The translations under genes were made by a program, and so were the position numbers. Source: Amycolatopsis nigrescens CSC17Ta-90 (GTDB lineage Bacteria > Actinomycetota > Actinomycetes > Mycobacteriales > Pseudonocardiaceae). Taken from it: a stretch of DNA of 64,000 nt. The stretch is taken from the NCBI RefSeq assembly GCF_000384315.1, contig NZ_ARVW01000001.1, forward strand, positions 3,596,157-3,660,156. The letters are read 5' to 3'. The notes beneath the pieces were generated by a model. The model saw only the letters and a program-made list of their open reading frames with translations. It did not search any database and was not told where the DNA came from. Shown here piece by piece: positions 22,634 to 31,713 of this stretch (its first letter is position 1; the number at the start of each line of letters is the position of its first letter).

Positions 22634-23986
22634 CTAGAAGGTGATGGCCATCGCCGGGTCGCCGAGCAGGGCGCCGACGTCGGAGAGGAACTCCGAGCCC
22701 TGCTGACCGTCCACCACCCGGTGGTCGAAGCTCAGCGAGAGCTGCATGACCTTGCGCACCACGACCTCGCCGTCCACCACCCACGGGGTGTCCCGGATGG
22801 TGCCGAGCGCCAGGATGGCGGACTCGCCGGGGTTGATGATCGGCGTCCCGGTGTCGATCCCGAACACGCCGATGTTGCTGATGGTGAAGGTGCCGTTCAG
22901 CATCTCGGCCGGCGTGGTCTTGCCCGCCCGGGCGGTGGCGGTGAGCTGCTCCAGCGCACCGGCCAGCTCGGTCAGCGACATCGCGTCCGCGTCGTGGAGC
23001 TTCGGCACCACCAGGCCCCGCGGGGTGGCCGCGGCGATGCCGAGGTGCACGTAGTCCTTGTAGACGATCTCGCGGTTCTCCTCGTCCCACACCGCGTTCA
23101 CGTCCGGCGTGCGCTTCGCCGCCATGCAGACCGCTTTCGCCGCGAAGGCCAGCGGAGTCAGCTTGACCCCGGCGAACGCGCGGTTGGCCTTCAGCCGCTC
23201 CCGCAGCTCCATCATCGGCGTGACGTCCACGGTGAGGAACTCGGTCACGTGCGGAGCGGTGAACTTGCTCTGCACCATGGCCTGCGCGGTCATCTTGCGC
23301 ACGCCCTTGATCGGCACCCGGCGTTCCCTGGTGCCGGGGTCGTAACCGGCAGGCTCGGCTGGCTGGGACGACGCCGCTGAGGTCACCGGCCCCTCGGCCG
23401 CTCGCCGCACGTCCTCACGGGTGATCACGCCGCCCTCGGCCGAACCGGCCAGCGCGCGCAGGTCCACCCCGAGGTCCTTGGCCAGCTTGCGCACCGGCGG
23501 TTTCGCCAGCGGAACCTGGCCGCCCCGCACCGGCTCCGGTTCTGGTGCCGGGGCCGGCGGTGCGCTGACCGGGGCCGGTGCGCTCGGCACCGGCTGGGCG
23601 CCCTCCGGCTCCTTGCGCGCCCGTCGTTTGGTCGCCACGGCCTTCGCGCCGTAACCGACCAGCGGCTTCATCTCCTCTTCGGCGGCCGGTTCCGCTGCGG
23701 CCGAACCGTTGTTGCCGGACGTAGCGGGTGCGGAACCGCCGGGGTCGACGTCGATGGTCAGGATCGGCGTGCCGACCTCCACCGTCTGCCCCGGTTCGAC
23801 GAGCAGCTCGGTGACCACGCCGGCCCACGGGATGGGCAGCTCCACGGCGGCCTTGGCGGTCTCCACCTCGACCACGATCTGGTTCACCGTCACCTCGTCA
23901 CCCGGCTTGACGTGCCAGGTCAGGATGTCGGCTTCGGTCAGCCCCTCGGCGGTGTCGGCCAGGGGGAACTGTTTGTACTCGGGCAT
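22634..23986 (-). CDS. bkdC: Branched-chain 2-oxo acid dehydrogenase E2, dihydrolipoamide acyltransferase
   Basis: This 450-aa E2 subunit transfers the acyl group from E1 to CoA. Residues 1-78 are the lipoyl domain, with the lipoylated Lys45 in VETAKAAVE. A Pro/Ala-rich linker follows (80-165), then a peripheral-subunit-binding domain (about 168-205, PPVRKLAKDLGVDLRALAGS), and the catalytic acyltransferase core (about 225-450) with SFDHRVVDG holding the active His. A single lipoyl domain and the E1 alpha/beta pair upstream indicate the BKDH type. It is third in the bkdABC operon, 15 nt after bkdB. Confidence 0.93.
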   Translation of the reverse strand: MPEYKQFPLADTAEGLTEADILTWHVKPGDEVTVNQIVVEVETAKAAVELPIPWAGVVTELLVEPGQTVEVGTPILTIDVDPGGSAPATSGNNGSAAAEPAAEEEMKPLVGYGAKAVATKRRARKEPEGAQPVPSAPAPVSAPPAPAPEPEPVRGGQVPLAKPPVRKLAKDLGVDLRALAGSAEGGVITREDVRRAAEGPVTSAASSQPAEPAGYDPGTRERRVPIKGVRKMTAQAMVQSKFTAPHVTEFLTVDVTPMMELRERLKANRAFAGVKLTPLAFAAKAVCMAAKRTPDVNAVWDEENREIVYKDYVHLGIAAATPRGLVVPKLHDADAMSLTELAGALEQLTATARAGKTTPAEMLNGTFTISNIGVFGIDTGTPIINPGESAILALGTIRDTPWVVDGEVVVRKVMQLSLSFDHRVVDGQQGSEFLSDVGALLGDPAMAITF

Positions 23987-24001
23987 TTGTGCGGATCCCC
24001 C

Positions 24002-25030
24002 TTACCAGGCGAGCGAGCGGTCGACGGTGTGCAGCACCCGGTCCAGGTCGGGGAGGTAGTCCTCCTCGAGCTTGGTCGGCGGGTACGGGGTGTCGAACCC
24101 GGTCACCCGCAGCACCGGCGCCTCCAGGGAGTAGAAGCACTCCTGCTGCACCCGCGCGGCGATCTCCGAGGTCAGTGACGACTCCGAAGGCGCCTCGCTC
24201 ACCGCGATCAGCCGCCCGGTCCGGCGCACCGACTCGAACACCGGCGCGAGGTCCAGCGGCGAAAGGGTGCGGAGGTCGATCACTTCGAGTGAAGTGCCGT
24301 CCTCTTCAGCGGCTGTGGCTGCGTCCAGGGCGACCTTCACCGAAGGCCCGTAGGCGACCACGGTCGCCGAGCTGCCCTGGCGCAGCACCTTGGACTCGAA
24401 CAGCGGGCCGGGGGTGGCCGCGGTGTCCACCTCGGTCCGCAGGTTGCCCGAGTGGTAGAGCTTCTTCGGCTCGAAGAACAGCACCGGGTCGTCGCAGGCG
24501 ATGGCCTGCTGGATCATCCAGTACGCGTCCACCGGGTTCGAGCAGGACACCACCTTGAGCCCGGGGATGTGCGAGAACAGCGACTCCGGCGACTCCGAGT
24601 GGTGCTCGACCGCGCCGATCCCGCCGCCGAACGGCACCCTGATCACCACCGGCACCTTGATCCGGCCCTGCGAGCGGTAGTGCAGCTTGGCCAGCTGGCT
24701 GGAGATCTGGTCGAAGCCGGGGAAGATGAAGCCTTCGAACTGGATCTCGCACACCGGCCGGAAACCGCGCACGGCAAGGCCGACCGCGGTGCCGATGATG
24801 CCGGACTCGGCCAGCGGCGTGTCCAGCACGCGCTGCTCGCCGAAGTCCTTCTGCAGGCCGTCGGTGATCCGGAAGACGCCGCCGAGCTTGCCGACGTCCT
24901 CACCGAGCACGATGACCTTGTCGTCCGCCTCCATCGCGGCGCGCAGGCCAAGGTTGAGGCCCTTGCCGATGGTCAGTTTCTGCACGGTCGAGTGCAGGTT
25001 GTTCTCCGTCGCCTTCACCGGTGCCGCCAT
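24002..25030 (-). CDS. bkdB: 2-oxo acid dehydrogenase E1 beta subunit
   Basis: This 342-aa transketolase-like E1 beta subunit pairs with BkdA to decarboxylate branched-chain 2-oxo acids using thiamine diphosphate. Typical segments are VLGEDVGKLGGVFRITDGLQ (about 42), DTPLAESGIIGTAVGLAVRG (about 78), EIQFEGFIFPGFDQI (about 105) and the C-terminal domain TVVAYGPSVKVALDAA. The N-terminal 30 residues form an extension. The ATG at 25030 overlaps the bkdA stop (TGATG), so production of the two subunits is coupled. Confidence 0.93.
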   Translation of the reverse strand: MAAPVKATENNLHSTVQKLTIGKGLNLGLRAAMEADDKVIVLGEDVGKLGGVFRITDGLQKDFGEQRVLDTPLAESGIIGTAVGLAVRGFRPVCEIQFEGFIFPGFDQISSQLAKLHYRSQGRIKVPVVIRVPFGGGIGAVEHHSESPESLFSHIPGLKVVSCSNPVDAYWMIQQAIACDDPVLFFEPKKLYHSGNLRTEVDTAATPGPLFESKVLRQGSSATVVAYGPSVKVALDAATAAEEDGTSLEVIDLRTLSPLDLAPVFESVRRTGRLIAVSEAPSESSLTSEIAARVQQECFYSLEAPVLRVTGFDTPYPPTKLEEDYLPDLDRVLHTVDRSLAW

Positions 25031-26238
25031 CAGTGCTCACCCGCCGTCGCGAAGCCGTCGAGGTAGGCCAGGTACTCCTCGCGCTGGGCGTCGAGGACCG
25101 GCGAGGGCTCGGCGTAGACGTTGGAGAAGATCCGCTCCGGCGGCGGATCGGGCATGTTGAAGCAGAAGTCGCGCAGGTCGGCGGCGAACGCGTCGGCCTC
25201 GGCCTGGATCTGGTCGAAAAAGGCCTGGTCGGCGACGCCGTTGCGGGCCAGGTAGGCGCGCACCCGCTCGATCGGGTCCTTGAGCTTCCACTCCTCCAGC
25301 TCGTCGGAGAGCCGGTAGCGGGTGGGGTCGTCGGTGGTGGTGTGCGCGTCCATCCGGTAGGTGAACGCCTCGATCAGCACCGGGCCGTTGCCGTGCCGGC
25401 ACTGTTCCAATGCCCAGCGGGTCACCGCCAGGCAGGCCAGCACGTCGTTGCCGTCCACCCTGATGCCGGGGAAGCCGTAGCCGCGGGCGCGCTGGTAGAG
25501 CGGCAGCCGGGACTGGCGTTCGGTCGGCTCGGAGATCGCCCACTGGTTGTTCTGGCAGAAGAAGACCACCGGGGCGTCGTAGACCGCGGCCCAGACGAAC
25601 CCTTCGTGCACGTCGCCCTGGCTGGTCGCGCCGTCACCGAAGTAGGTAATGGTCGCTTCGCCGTCGTCGTCACCGACCTTGCCCTCGAACTTCTGCCCCA
25701 TCGCATAACCGGTGGCGTTGAGCACCTGGTTGCCGATCACGATCGTGTAGGGGTGGAAGCCGTGCTTCTTGAAGTCCCAGCCGCCCTGGTCGCTGCACCG
25801 GAAGATGCCGAGCAGTTCCTTGAAGTCCACTCCGCGGGTCCAGGCCACGCCGTGCTCGCGGTAGCTGGGGAAGGCCATGTCCTGCGACTTCAGCGCGCGG
25901 CCGGAGCCGATCTGGGCGGCTTCCTGGCCGAGCAGCGGAACCCAGATGCCGAGCTGGCCCTGGCGCTGCATGGCGTTGGACTCCCGGTCCGCGCGGCGGA
26001 CCAGCACCATGTCGCGGTACAGGCCGCGTAGCGCTTCGCCGTCGACATCGGCCACATACGGGTCGAAGACCTTGGAGGGGACCCGCTCACCCTCGGGGGT
26101 CAGCAGCTGAGTGAGCTCAGCGCCACCTTCGTTCGTTGCTCGCAAACCGGCGATCACCTGTTCTGGGGATGGCTGCGCCGCAATGGCGGGCGGTCCGTCG
26201 CCAGGCTCCGGGTGCGTCCACTGTTCTGGGGACGACAT
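25030..26238 (-). CDS. bkdA: 2-oxo acid dehydrogenase E1 alpha subunit
   Basis: This 402-aa E1 alpha subunit begins at the ATG at 26238, preceded by AAGGAG. The thiamine diphosphate motif runs GDGATSQGDVHEGF... ending FFCQNNQ (about residues 205-235), with upstream SYREHGVAW and MDAHTTTDDPTRYR later, the phosphorylation-loop equivalent. Residues 1-50 are a polar, Pro-rich extension common in actinobacterial BkdA. It is first in the bkdABC operon, which supplies branched acyl-CoA primers for iso/anteiso fatty acids and degrades Val, Leu and Ile. The promoter should lie in the 454-nt region upstream, where no operator was recognised. Confidence 0.93.
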   Translation of the reverse strand: MSSPEQWTHPEPGDGPPAIAAQPSPEQVIAGLRATNEGGAELTQLLTPEGERVPSKVFDPYVADVDGEALRGLYRDMVLVRRADRESNAMQRQGQLGIWVPLLGQEAAQIGSGRALKSQDMAFPSYREHGVAWTRGVDFKELLGIFRCSDQGGWDFKKHGFHPYTIVIGNQVLNATGYAMGQKFEGKVGDDDGEATITYFGDGATSQGDVHEGFVWAAVYDAPVVFFCQNNQWAISEPTERQSRLPLYQRARGYGFPGIRVDGNDVLACLAVTRWALEQCRHGNGPVLIEAFTYRMDAHTTTDDPTRYRLSDELEEWKLKDPIERVRAYLARNGVADQAFFDQIQAEADAFAADLRDFCFNMPDPPPERIFSNVYAEPSPVLDAQREEYLAYLDGFATAGEH

Positions 26239-26692
26239 GCGCTCTGTCTCCTTGGTGTCGGTGCCGCGCCGGCCGCTTGTGGCGGCCACCACGACGGCGC
26301 CGGCGGAAACCTGCGCATCGGGTCCGAAGCGCTCGGGTCACCGTCGGCGGTGACGGCTTGTTCGTGCCGACATCCTGGCATGAACTTCCGTCCCTGGTCA
26401 GACCCCGAGGCTGATTTGTTGCTGAGAAACGGTGGCTGAGCTGGGCAAATGCTAGGACTCCCGATGATGTGCCAGCCGAAAGTCGGGACCGCGAGCACGC
26501 GGCCAGTGCGGTCTCGACCTGCCGATCCGCCCGGCGCTGTGAGCGCGCAGGTCCGTTCCGGTGACGGTCCGCGCCGGTTACCCGTGGCCGCGAGTGTGAG
26601 GTGGGACACCGGCGGAAGGGAGTTTATGCGGCCACGCGTCTAAGCGCTCCGTGTCCTTGTATGCACCCAGCGTGCTCGTTAGCTTCGAGCCC
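26239..26692. other. Intergenic region without a recognised gene
   Basis: This 454-nt stretch separates bkdA from the DUF6879 module. It should contain the bkd promoter and that of the rightward module. Short frames exist on both strands but none has a good ribosome binding site together with a recognisable protein. No tRNA-like fold or strong hairpin was found by eye. Confidence 0.5.
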
Positions 26693-26887
26693 ATGGAACT
26701 GCAGAGACTCGCAGGTGAGTGCGACGATGGTGACTGCGCGACCGTGTACCTGTCGGATCGAGGAACCCTGGTGTTTCAGGGGGTTGGCGTCAGGCCGGGC
26801 GTGGACTTACGGCTGAGCGAGGGCGAGCAGGCTGTGGAGTTGCCTGTCGCTCTGGTCAAGGAGGCACTTCGTGCTCTTGGGGCGTGA
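26693..26887 (+). CDS. Small conserved protein preceding DUF6879 gene
   Basis: This 64-aa acidic protein begins MELQRLAGECDDGDCATVYL and continues SDRGTLVFQGVGVRPGV. Short proteins with this ECDDGxCPTVY-like opening are found upstream of DUF6879 and Scr1-type genes in actinobacteria. Two Cys in ECDDGDC could bind metal or form a disulphide. The ATG at 26693 was preferred to an upstream GTG at 26651 because it gives the usual family N-terminus. Its end overlaps the DUF6879 start by 17 nt. Function is unknown. Confidence 0.72.
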   Translation: MELQRLAGECDDGDCATVYLSDRGTLVFQGVGVRPGVDLRLSEGEQAVELPVALVKEALRALGA

Positions 26888-27386
26888 TGAGTGGCGCAGG
26901 GTATTCGACCGTTTCGAGCGCTCTGCCTTCCGTCTGGAACTTCAACAGACCTACACGATGCCGACCGAGCAGGATGGTCTGCGCCGGTTCCTGGCGGGCG
27001 AGCCCAAACCTGATGATCATAATTCCGCTTGGCATGAACGAATCCGCGGTTATGTCGGCGCCGGGAAGGTAGTGCAGCGTGCGAAAGTTGTGCAGCTTCC
27101 GCTGACCGAATACTTGCGTTACCAATGGTCTTGGAGTATTCCGGAAAATGTGGCCGCCGGTGAGGACTACAGGGTGGTCGATACTACCGGAAAGAATTTG
27201 GACCTGCCGCCATATGATTTCTGGATGTTCGATGAGTTGGTGGTCGTTCATCTGAACTACCGTTCGGACGGAACCCAGATCAGTCGGGAGCTTGTCGAGA
27301 ATCCGAATATTGAGAAGTATCTGAAATGGCGCGACATCGCACTGGAGAACGGGGTGCCTTTCAGCGAGTGGAATGCTAGAGCCTGA
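26871..27386 (+). CDS. DUF6879 family protein
   Basis: This 171-aa protein matches DUF6879: FDRFERSAFRLELQQTYTMP near the start, then WHERIRGYVGAGKVVQRAKVV and LTEYLRYQWSWSIPENVAAGEDYR, and FWMFDELVVVHLNY. The GTG at 26871 has an excellent AAGGAGG upstream, inside the previous gene. Codon third positions contain many A/T (for example around 27010-27200), unlike the surrounding genes. The family occurs beside Scr1-type helix-turn-helix regulators; a toxin-like or effector role has been suggested for such pairs but is not established. The end overlaps the next gene by 14 nt. Confidence 0.85.
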   Translation: MLLGRDEWRRVFDRFERSAFRLELQQTYTMPTEQDGLRRFLAGEPKPDDHNSAWHERIRGYVGAGKVVQRAKVVQLPLTEYLRYQWSWSIPENVAAGEDYRVVDTTGKNLDLPPYDFWMFDELVVVHLNYRSDGTQISRELVENPNIEKYLKWRDIALENGVPFSEWNARA

Positions 27387-28215
27387 TCGGCAGGACGACA
27401 AGCGCAAGAACCTCGCCGAAGTACTACGGGAACTGCGCCTGGCAGCCGGTCTCTCCGGGCAGAGACTGGCTGTTCGGTGCGCGATGAGCCAGGGCAAGAT
27501 CAGCCGGATCGAGACCGGCAAGATCCTGCCTTCGGTGATGGATGTCGAGCGGATCCTCAAGGCGCTCAGGATCGAGGGTGCGGTTGTCGATGAGCTGCTG
27601 CACTTGGCCAGGCGTGCGAATGTGGACTACACCTCAGTCCGGGTTCTTGCCCGCATCGGGCTCTGGCAGCAGCAGGAAGACCTTCGGGCGCTTGACGAGT
27701 CCTCGCTGTGCATACGCCACTTCCTCCCAGCGATCCCGACCGGGCTGCTGCAGATCGAGGACTACGCCCGGTGTGTGCTCACTCCGACGGTCACTGGGCG
27801 GCCAGCCCGAGACGTCGAGCGGGTTCTCCGGGCGCGCATGGCGAGACAGGAGATCCTTGGTGACGCCGAGCGGCAGTTCACCTTCATCCTGACCGAACAG
27901 GCTGTTCGCTGGTGCCGTGCTTCGGCTGAAGTCATGGCTCGGCAAGTTCAGCATCTCGCGGATGTGTCTCGAAAGAAGAATGTTGAGATAGCAATTGTTT
28001 GTCAGTCCACTCCAGTGCCCGCTAGTCCGCTGAGTAGTTTTGTTGTTTATGACGAGCGCTTGGTTCGGGTGGAGATGTTTTCCGGGTCTGTGGCGTTGCG
28101 GGATCCTCGGGATGTGGCGTATCACCTGAACATTTTCCAGTTCTTTCTCGACCATGCGCTGACCGGGGAGCTGGCCACCGAATTTCTGCGGTCGGTGGCC
28201 AGGGAATTCGGTTGA
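27373..28215 (+). CDS. XRE family regulator with Scr1/DUF5753 domain
   Basis: This 280-aa protein has an N-terminal helix-turn-helix (residues 10-65: LAEVLRELRLAAGLSGQRLAVRCAMSQGKISRIETGK) and a C-terminal DUF5753/Scr1 domain (about 95-275) with FLPAIPTGLLQIEDYARCVL, FILTEQAVRW and SSFVVYDERLVRVEMFSG. These large actinobacterial regulators usually pair with a small DUF397 or DUF6879 partner, as here, and may act as antitoxin or autoregulator. The 3' half has unusually A/T-rich wobble positions. The start lies inside the DUF6879 gene. A second, GC-typical member of the family is at 43778. Confidence 0.9.
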   Translation: MLEPDRQDDKRKNLAEVLRELRLAAGLSGQRLAVRCAMSQGKISRIETGKILPSVMDVERILKALRIEGAVVDELLHLARRANVDYTSVRVLARIGLWQQQEDLRALDESSLCIRHFLPAIPTGLLQIEDYARCVLTPTVTGRPARDVERVLRARMARQEILGDAERQFTFILTEQAVRWCRASAEVMARQVQHLADVSRKKNVEIAIVCQSTPVPASPLSSFVVYDERLVRVEMFSGSVALRDPRDVAYHLNIFQFFLDHALTGELATEFLRSVAREFG

Positions 28216-28280
28216 ATTGCGTTTATGCGGGTGCGTGGTTCGTGATCGCCTTTCCCCGTGGCACTTTCTAGCCTCGGGGC

Positions 28281-28610
28281 ATGAATGAGCTGACCCCGGG
28301 GATGACGCCGGTCGAGTTCACCGACGGCAGGGGCCGCAGGCACAGGGTGTACGCGGCGCCCTACCCGACCGAGGGGCCGGTCCAGGTCGCCTTCGGGGGA
28401 CGGCCGGCGTGGGTCTTCATGTACGCGCACTTCGTCTTCACCTGGGCTCGCGGGGAGCAGCGGATGCGGGTGGAGCACGGGTCGATCCACGGGTCGCGGA
28501 TGCTGCTGTGGCCCGGGGTGCCGATCAGCGGGACCTGGTCCGCGGAGACCCTTGCCGAGGTCGGGCAGCGGTGGACCCGCGCGCATCTGGCCAAGTTCAG
28601 GAAGGGCTGA
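28281..28610 (+). CDS. Conserved hypothetical protein (109 aa)
   Basis: This short soluble protein is not assigned to a family. It begins MNELTPGMTPVEFTDGRGRR and contains PVQVAFGGRPAWVFMYAHFVFTW, suggesting a compact beta-rich fold, then a Trp/Arg-containing C-terminal helix (LAEVGQRWTRAHLAKFRKG). No signal peptide or membrane segment is visible. Base composition is typical of the genome, unlike the Scr1 module upstream. It overlaps the convergent SARP gene end by 14 nt. Function is unknown. Confidence 0.65.
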   Translation: MNELTPGMTPVEFTDGRGRRHRVYAAPYPTEGPVQVAFGGRPAWVFMYAHFVFTWARGEQRMRVEHGSIHGSRMLLWPGVPISGTWSAETLAEVGQRWTRAHLAKFRKG

Positions 28611-31600
28611 GCCGTGCACGCGCCTCGGCGGCCTCGGGCAGGTCCATCTCCTCGAACAACGCGAGCGCGGTCCGGAGTTCGGTGCTGCTCCGGTCCAGCA
28701 GCAGGAGCGCGCGTGCTTCGCCAGGCCGGTAGCCGGTCTCGCGGCACAGCGCCAGCGAACGCTGCGCCGGGCCGGGGTCGCCCAGCAGCCTGGACTGGAC
28801 GAGCAGCGCGCGGGCTTCGAAGATCCGGTACCCGTGAGCCCGCGCGACCGCCAGCGCATCGTCCACATCGGACGGTTCGGCGCCGTCCCGCTCGGCGTAC
28901 CGGGTGGCGACCTCCGCCAGCAGGCGGTGGTCGTCGCACTCCCGCGCGGCCAGCAGCGCCTCGGGGTGCCGGCCGGGATCGACGGCGGCGGCGAGCACGC
29001 TCAGCGCCTCCGCCTCGGTGTCGCGCACGCGCAGCTGCTTCGCCAGCCGCAGCGCCGGCCCGGCCTGCTCGGCCGCTTCCGCGAGCAAGCCGGACTCCAG
29101 GTAGGCGGCGGCCAGGTTGACCTGGGCGTTGGCCAGCATCGGCCGGTGCCCGAGTGCGGTGGCCAACTCCAGCGCCCGCCGATGCCGCCGGATCGCCGGC
29201 GGGTACTCGCCGAGCTGGGCGTGCGCCAGGCCGAGGTCGGTCAGCGCGTTGGCCTCCCGGAACCGCGAACCCGCCAGCTCGAGCAGCTCCAGCTCGCGGA
29301 ACAGGTGCGGCAGCGCCCGACGCGGCTGGCCGAGCCGCACGTACACCGTGCCGAGGTTGCCGTGCGCCGCGCCCTCGATCGCCGCGTCACCCTCCTCGCG
29401 GCCGACCGCCACCGCCCGCAGCAGCACGTCCACCGCGTCCTCCGGCCGGTCCAGCTTCGGGTAGATCAGGCCGAGCTGAGCCAGCGCGGCCGCCTCGCCG
29501 AGCCGCCAGCCCGCCCCGGACGCCAGCTCTCGCGCCGTGCTGAACACCGCCGCGGCCTGCTCGTCCCCGCGATACCGGTGCAGATAACCGAGGCCAAGCT
29601 GGGCCAGCGCCCGATTCGCCGGAGTGCCGTGCAGGTCCGCCGCGGCCACCCCGGCGTGCACCACGCTGCGCCAGTCCGCGTGGTACGAGCGGATCTGGAA
29701 GTAGCCGCGCAGCACCCCGCAGAGCAGCCAGCTCAGCTCCGGCCTGCCCAGCGCGGTCGCGGCGAGACAGCAGGCCACCAGGTTCGGCCGCTCGTCGTCC
29801 AGCCATTCCAGCGCCGCCCGCTCCTCGGGGAACTCGGCCACCGCGACCCCTTGCGGCGCGGGCAGTTCCGGTGGCGCCAGCGCCGGCGCGGCCAGCCGGG
29901 TCGCCCGGTCCGCCGAGCGCAGATAGTGCTCCCCGAGCCGGTGCAGCGCCGGCCCGAAATCCTCCCCGGTGCCCTGCTCGATCGCGTACTGCCGCAGCAG
30001 GTCGTGGAACGCGTACCGGGCACGGTCCCGCGGCTCGATCAGGTGCGCCCCGGCCAGCCGGTCCAGCAGCCGGCGTGCGGTGGCGATGCGGGTGCCGGCC
30101 AGCGCGGCGGCGGTCTCCGCGGTGAAGTCCGGCCCGGGACTTCTCGCCAGCAGCCGGAACATCCGCTGCTGCTCGGCGCCGAGCCGGTGATACGACAGGT
30201 CGAACGCGCTGCGCACCGCGGACGGGGTGCCGTCGGTCTCCAGCGCGGCCAGCGGGGTTTCGGTGCGCAGCTCCGCGACGTAGTTCGCGATATCACCGCT
30301 GTCGTCGTCGAGCAGGTTCGCCACCGCGATCCGCAACGCGAGCGGCAGGCAGCCGCACAGCTCGGTCAGCTCGGCGGCGGCCACCGGCTCGGCGGACACC
30401 CGGTCCGCGCCGAGGCCGTCGGCCAGCAGCGCGACCGCGTCCGGCACGCGCAGGCTGTCCAGCCGCATCCGCCGCGCGCCCTCGCCGACCAGCAACCCGG
30501 ACAGCCGCTCCCGGCTGGTGATCACCGCGACGCAGCCCGCGGTGCCCGGCAGCAGCGGGCGGACCTGCTCGGTGCTGGCCGCGTTGTCCAGCACCACCAG
30601 CATCCGCCGCTCGGCCAGCAGCGAGCGGTACAGCCCGGCGGCCGCGTTCTCGTCGAACGGGATCCGCGCCGACGCCACCCCGAGCGCACGCAGGAAGGTG
30701 GACAGCGCGTCGATCGAGCGCAGCGGCTCCACCTTGGCGTGCCCGCGCAGGTCCAGGTACAGCTGCCCGTCCGGGAAGCTCGCCGCCGCCCGGTGGCCCC
30801 AGGTGTGCACCAGCGCGGTCTTGCCGACCCCCGGCGCGCCGGTGACCAGCAGGATGCCCGGCGGCTCGGCGGCGAGCCCGTCCAGCCGAGCGAGCTGCGC
30901 GTCCCGGCCGACGAACCCGGCCGGCGGCGACGGCAGCTGTGCCGGTACCGGCACGGAGGCCCGCTCGGCGGGCACGGTGCGGGAGGCGGAGGGTGACTCC
31001 AGCTCGCGGTGCACTTCGAGCAGCGCCGGACCCGGTTCGGCACCGAGCTGCTCGGCCAGCCGCCGCACGGTTTCGGCGTAGCGGTCCAGCGCCTCGCCGG
31101 TTTCCCCGGTCCGGTGCAGGGCCAGCAGGAACCGGGCGGTCAGCGCCTCCGCGAGCGGATACTCGCCGACCGCGGCGCGCAGCCCGTGCACCACCTCCGC
31201 CGCCGCGCCGGCGGCCAGCCGCAGCCCGGCCCATTCGGCCAGCATCGTCACCCGCAGCCGGTGCAGGCCGGCGCGCTCCCGCTCCACCCAGCCACCGGAC
31301 AGCCCGGTCAGCGGCTCGCCGCGCCACAGCCGCAGCGCTTCACCGAGCCGCTCGGCCCGCCGCTCATCCGATTCGCCCGCGGCCCGTTCGGCGAGCGCGG
31401 TGAACCGCCGCAGATCCACCCGCGCGTCCGGCACCTCGAGCAGGTAACCGCCGGAGTAGCGTCGGATGTCGGCCCCGGCCGCACTGCCCCGCAACGCTTT
31501 GCGCAGCCTGGTCAGATAGCTGTACAGCGCGTTTCGCGCCTCGGCCGGTGACCGCTCGCCCCAGACCCGGTCGATCAGCGTCCCGGTGGACACCTGCCCG

Positions 31601-31713
31601 TCCGCGAGCAGCAGTACCGCCAGCACGCATCGCTGTTTCGCCGGACCGAGCTCCACCCGCTGCCCGTCGGCGCGCAGTTCCACCGACCCGAGCACGTTCA
31701 GCTCAGTCGTCAC
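28597..31713 (-). CDS. SARP-type STAND regulator (AfsR-like), copy B
   Basis: This 1038-aa regulator has an OmpR-like winged helix (residues 1-95, LNVLGSVELRADGQRVELGPAKQR), a bacterial transcriptional activator domain (about 97-240), an NB-ARC ATPase with Walker A TGAPGVGKTA (about 291-300) and VVLDNA (about 350), then helical TPR-like repeats from about 600 to the end. This is the AfsR/SARP architecture that activates secondary metabolism or development. The GTG at 31713 lies 11 nt inside the end of the upstream paralogue, so the two are coupled. No biosynthetic cluster is visible in the window, so the target is unknown. Confidence 0.9.
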   Translation of the reverse strand: MTTELNVLGSVELRADGQRVELGPAKQRCVLAVLLLADGQVSTGTLIDRVWGERSPAEARNALYSYLTRLRKALRGSAAGADIRRYSGGYLLEVPDARVDLRRFTALAERAAGESDERRAERLGEALRLWRGEPLTGLSGGWVERERAGLHRLRVTMLAEWAGLRLAAGAAAEVVHGLRAAVGEYPLAEALTARFLLALHRTGETGEALDRYAETVRRLAEQLGAEPGPALLEVHRELESPSASRTVPAERASVPVPAQLPSPPAGFVGRDAQLARLDGLAAEPPGILLVTGAPGVGKTALVHTWGHRAAASFPDGQLYLDLRGHAKVEPLRSIDALSTFLRALGVASARIPFDENAAAGLYRSLLAERRMLVVLDNAASTEQVRPLLPGTAGCVAVITSRERLSGLLVGEGARRMRLDSLRVPDAVALLADGLGADRVSAEPVAAAELTELCGCLPLALRIAVANLLDDDSGDIANYVAELRTETPLAALETDGTPSAVRSAFDLSYHRLGAEQQRMFRLLARSPGPDFTAETAAALAGTRIATARRLLDRLAGAHLIEPRDRARYAFHDLLRQYAIEQGTGEDFGPALHRLGEHYLRSADRATRLAAPALAPPELPAPQGVAVAEFPEERAALEWLDDERPNLVACCLAATALGRPELSWLLCGVLRGYFQIRSYHADWRSVVHAGVAAADLHGTPANRALAQLGLGYLHRYRGDEQAAAVFSTARELASGAGWRLGEAAALAQLGLIYPKLDRPEDAVDVLLRAVAVGREEGDAAIEGAAHGNLGTVYVRLGQPRRALPHLFRELELLELAGSRFREANALTDLGLAHAQLGEYPPAIRRHRRALELATALGHRPMLANAQVNLAAAYLESGLLAEAAEQAGPALRLAKQLRVRDTEAEALSVLAAAVDPGRHPEALLAARECDDHRLLAEVATRYAERDGAEPSDVDDALAVARAHGYRIFEARALLVQSRLLGDPGPAQRSLALCRETGYRPGEARALLLLDRSSTELRTALALFEEMDLPEAAEARARLSPS

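Noticed and set aside
26449..26643. Short plus-strand frame in the bkdA-DUF6879 intergenic region
   Set aside because: It has no good ribosome binding site, a composition like random GC-rich sequence and no recognisable motif.
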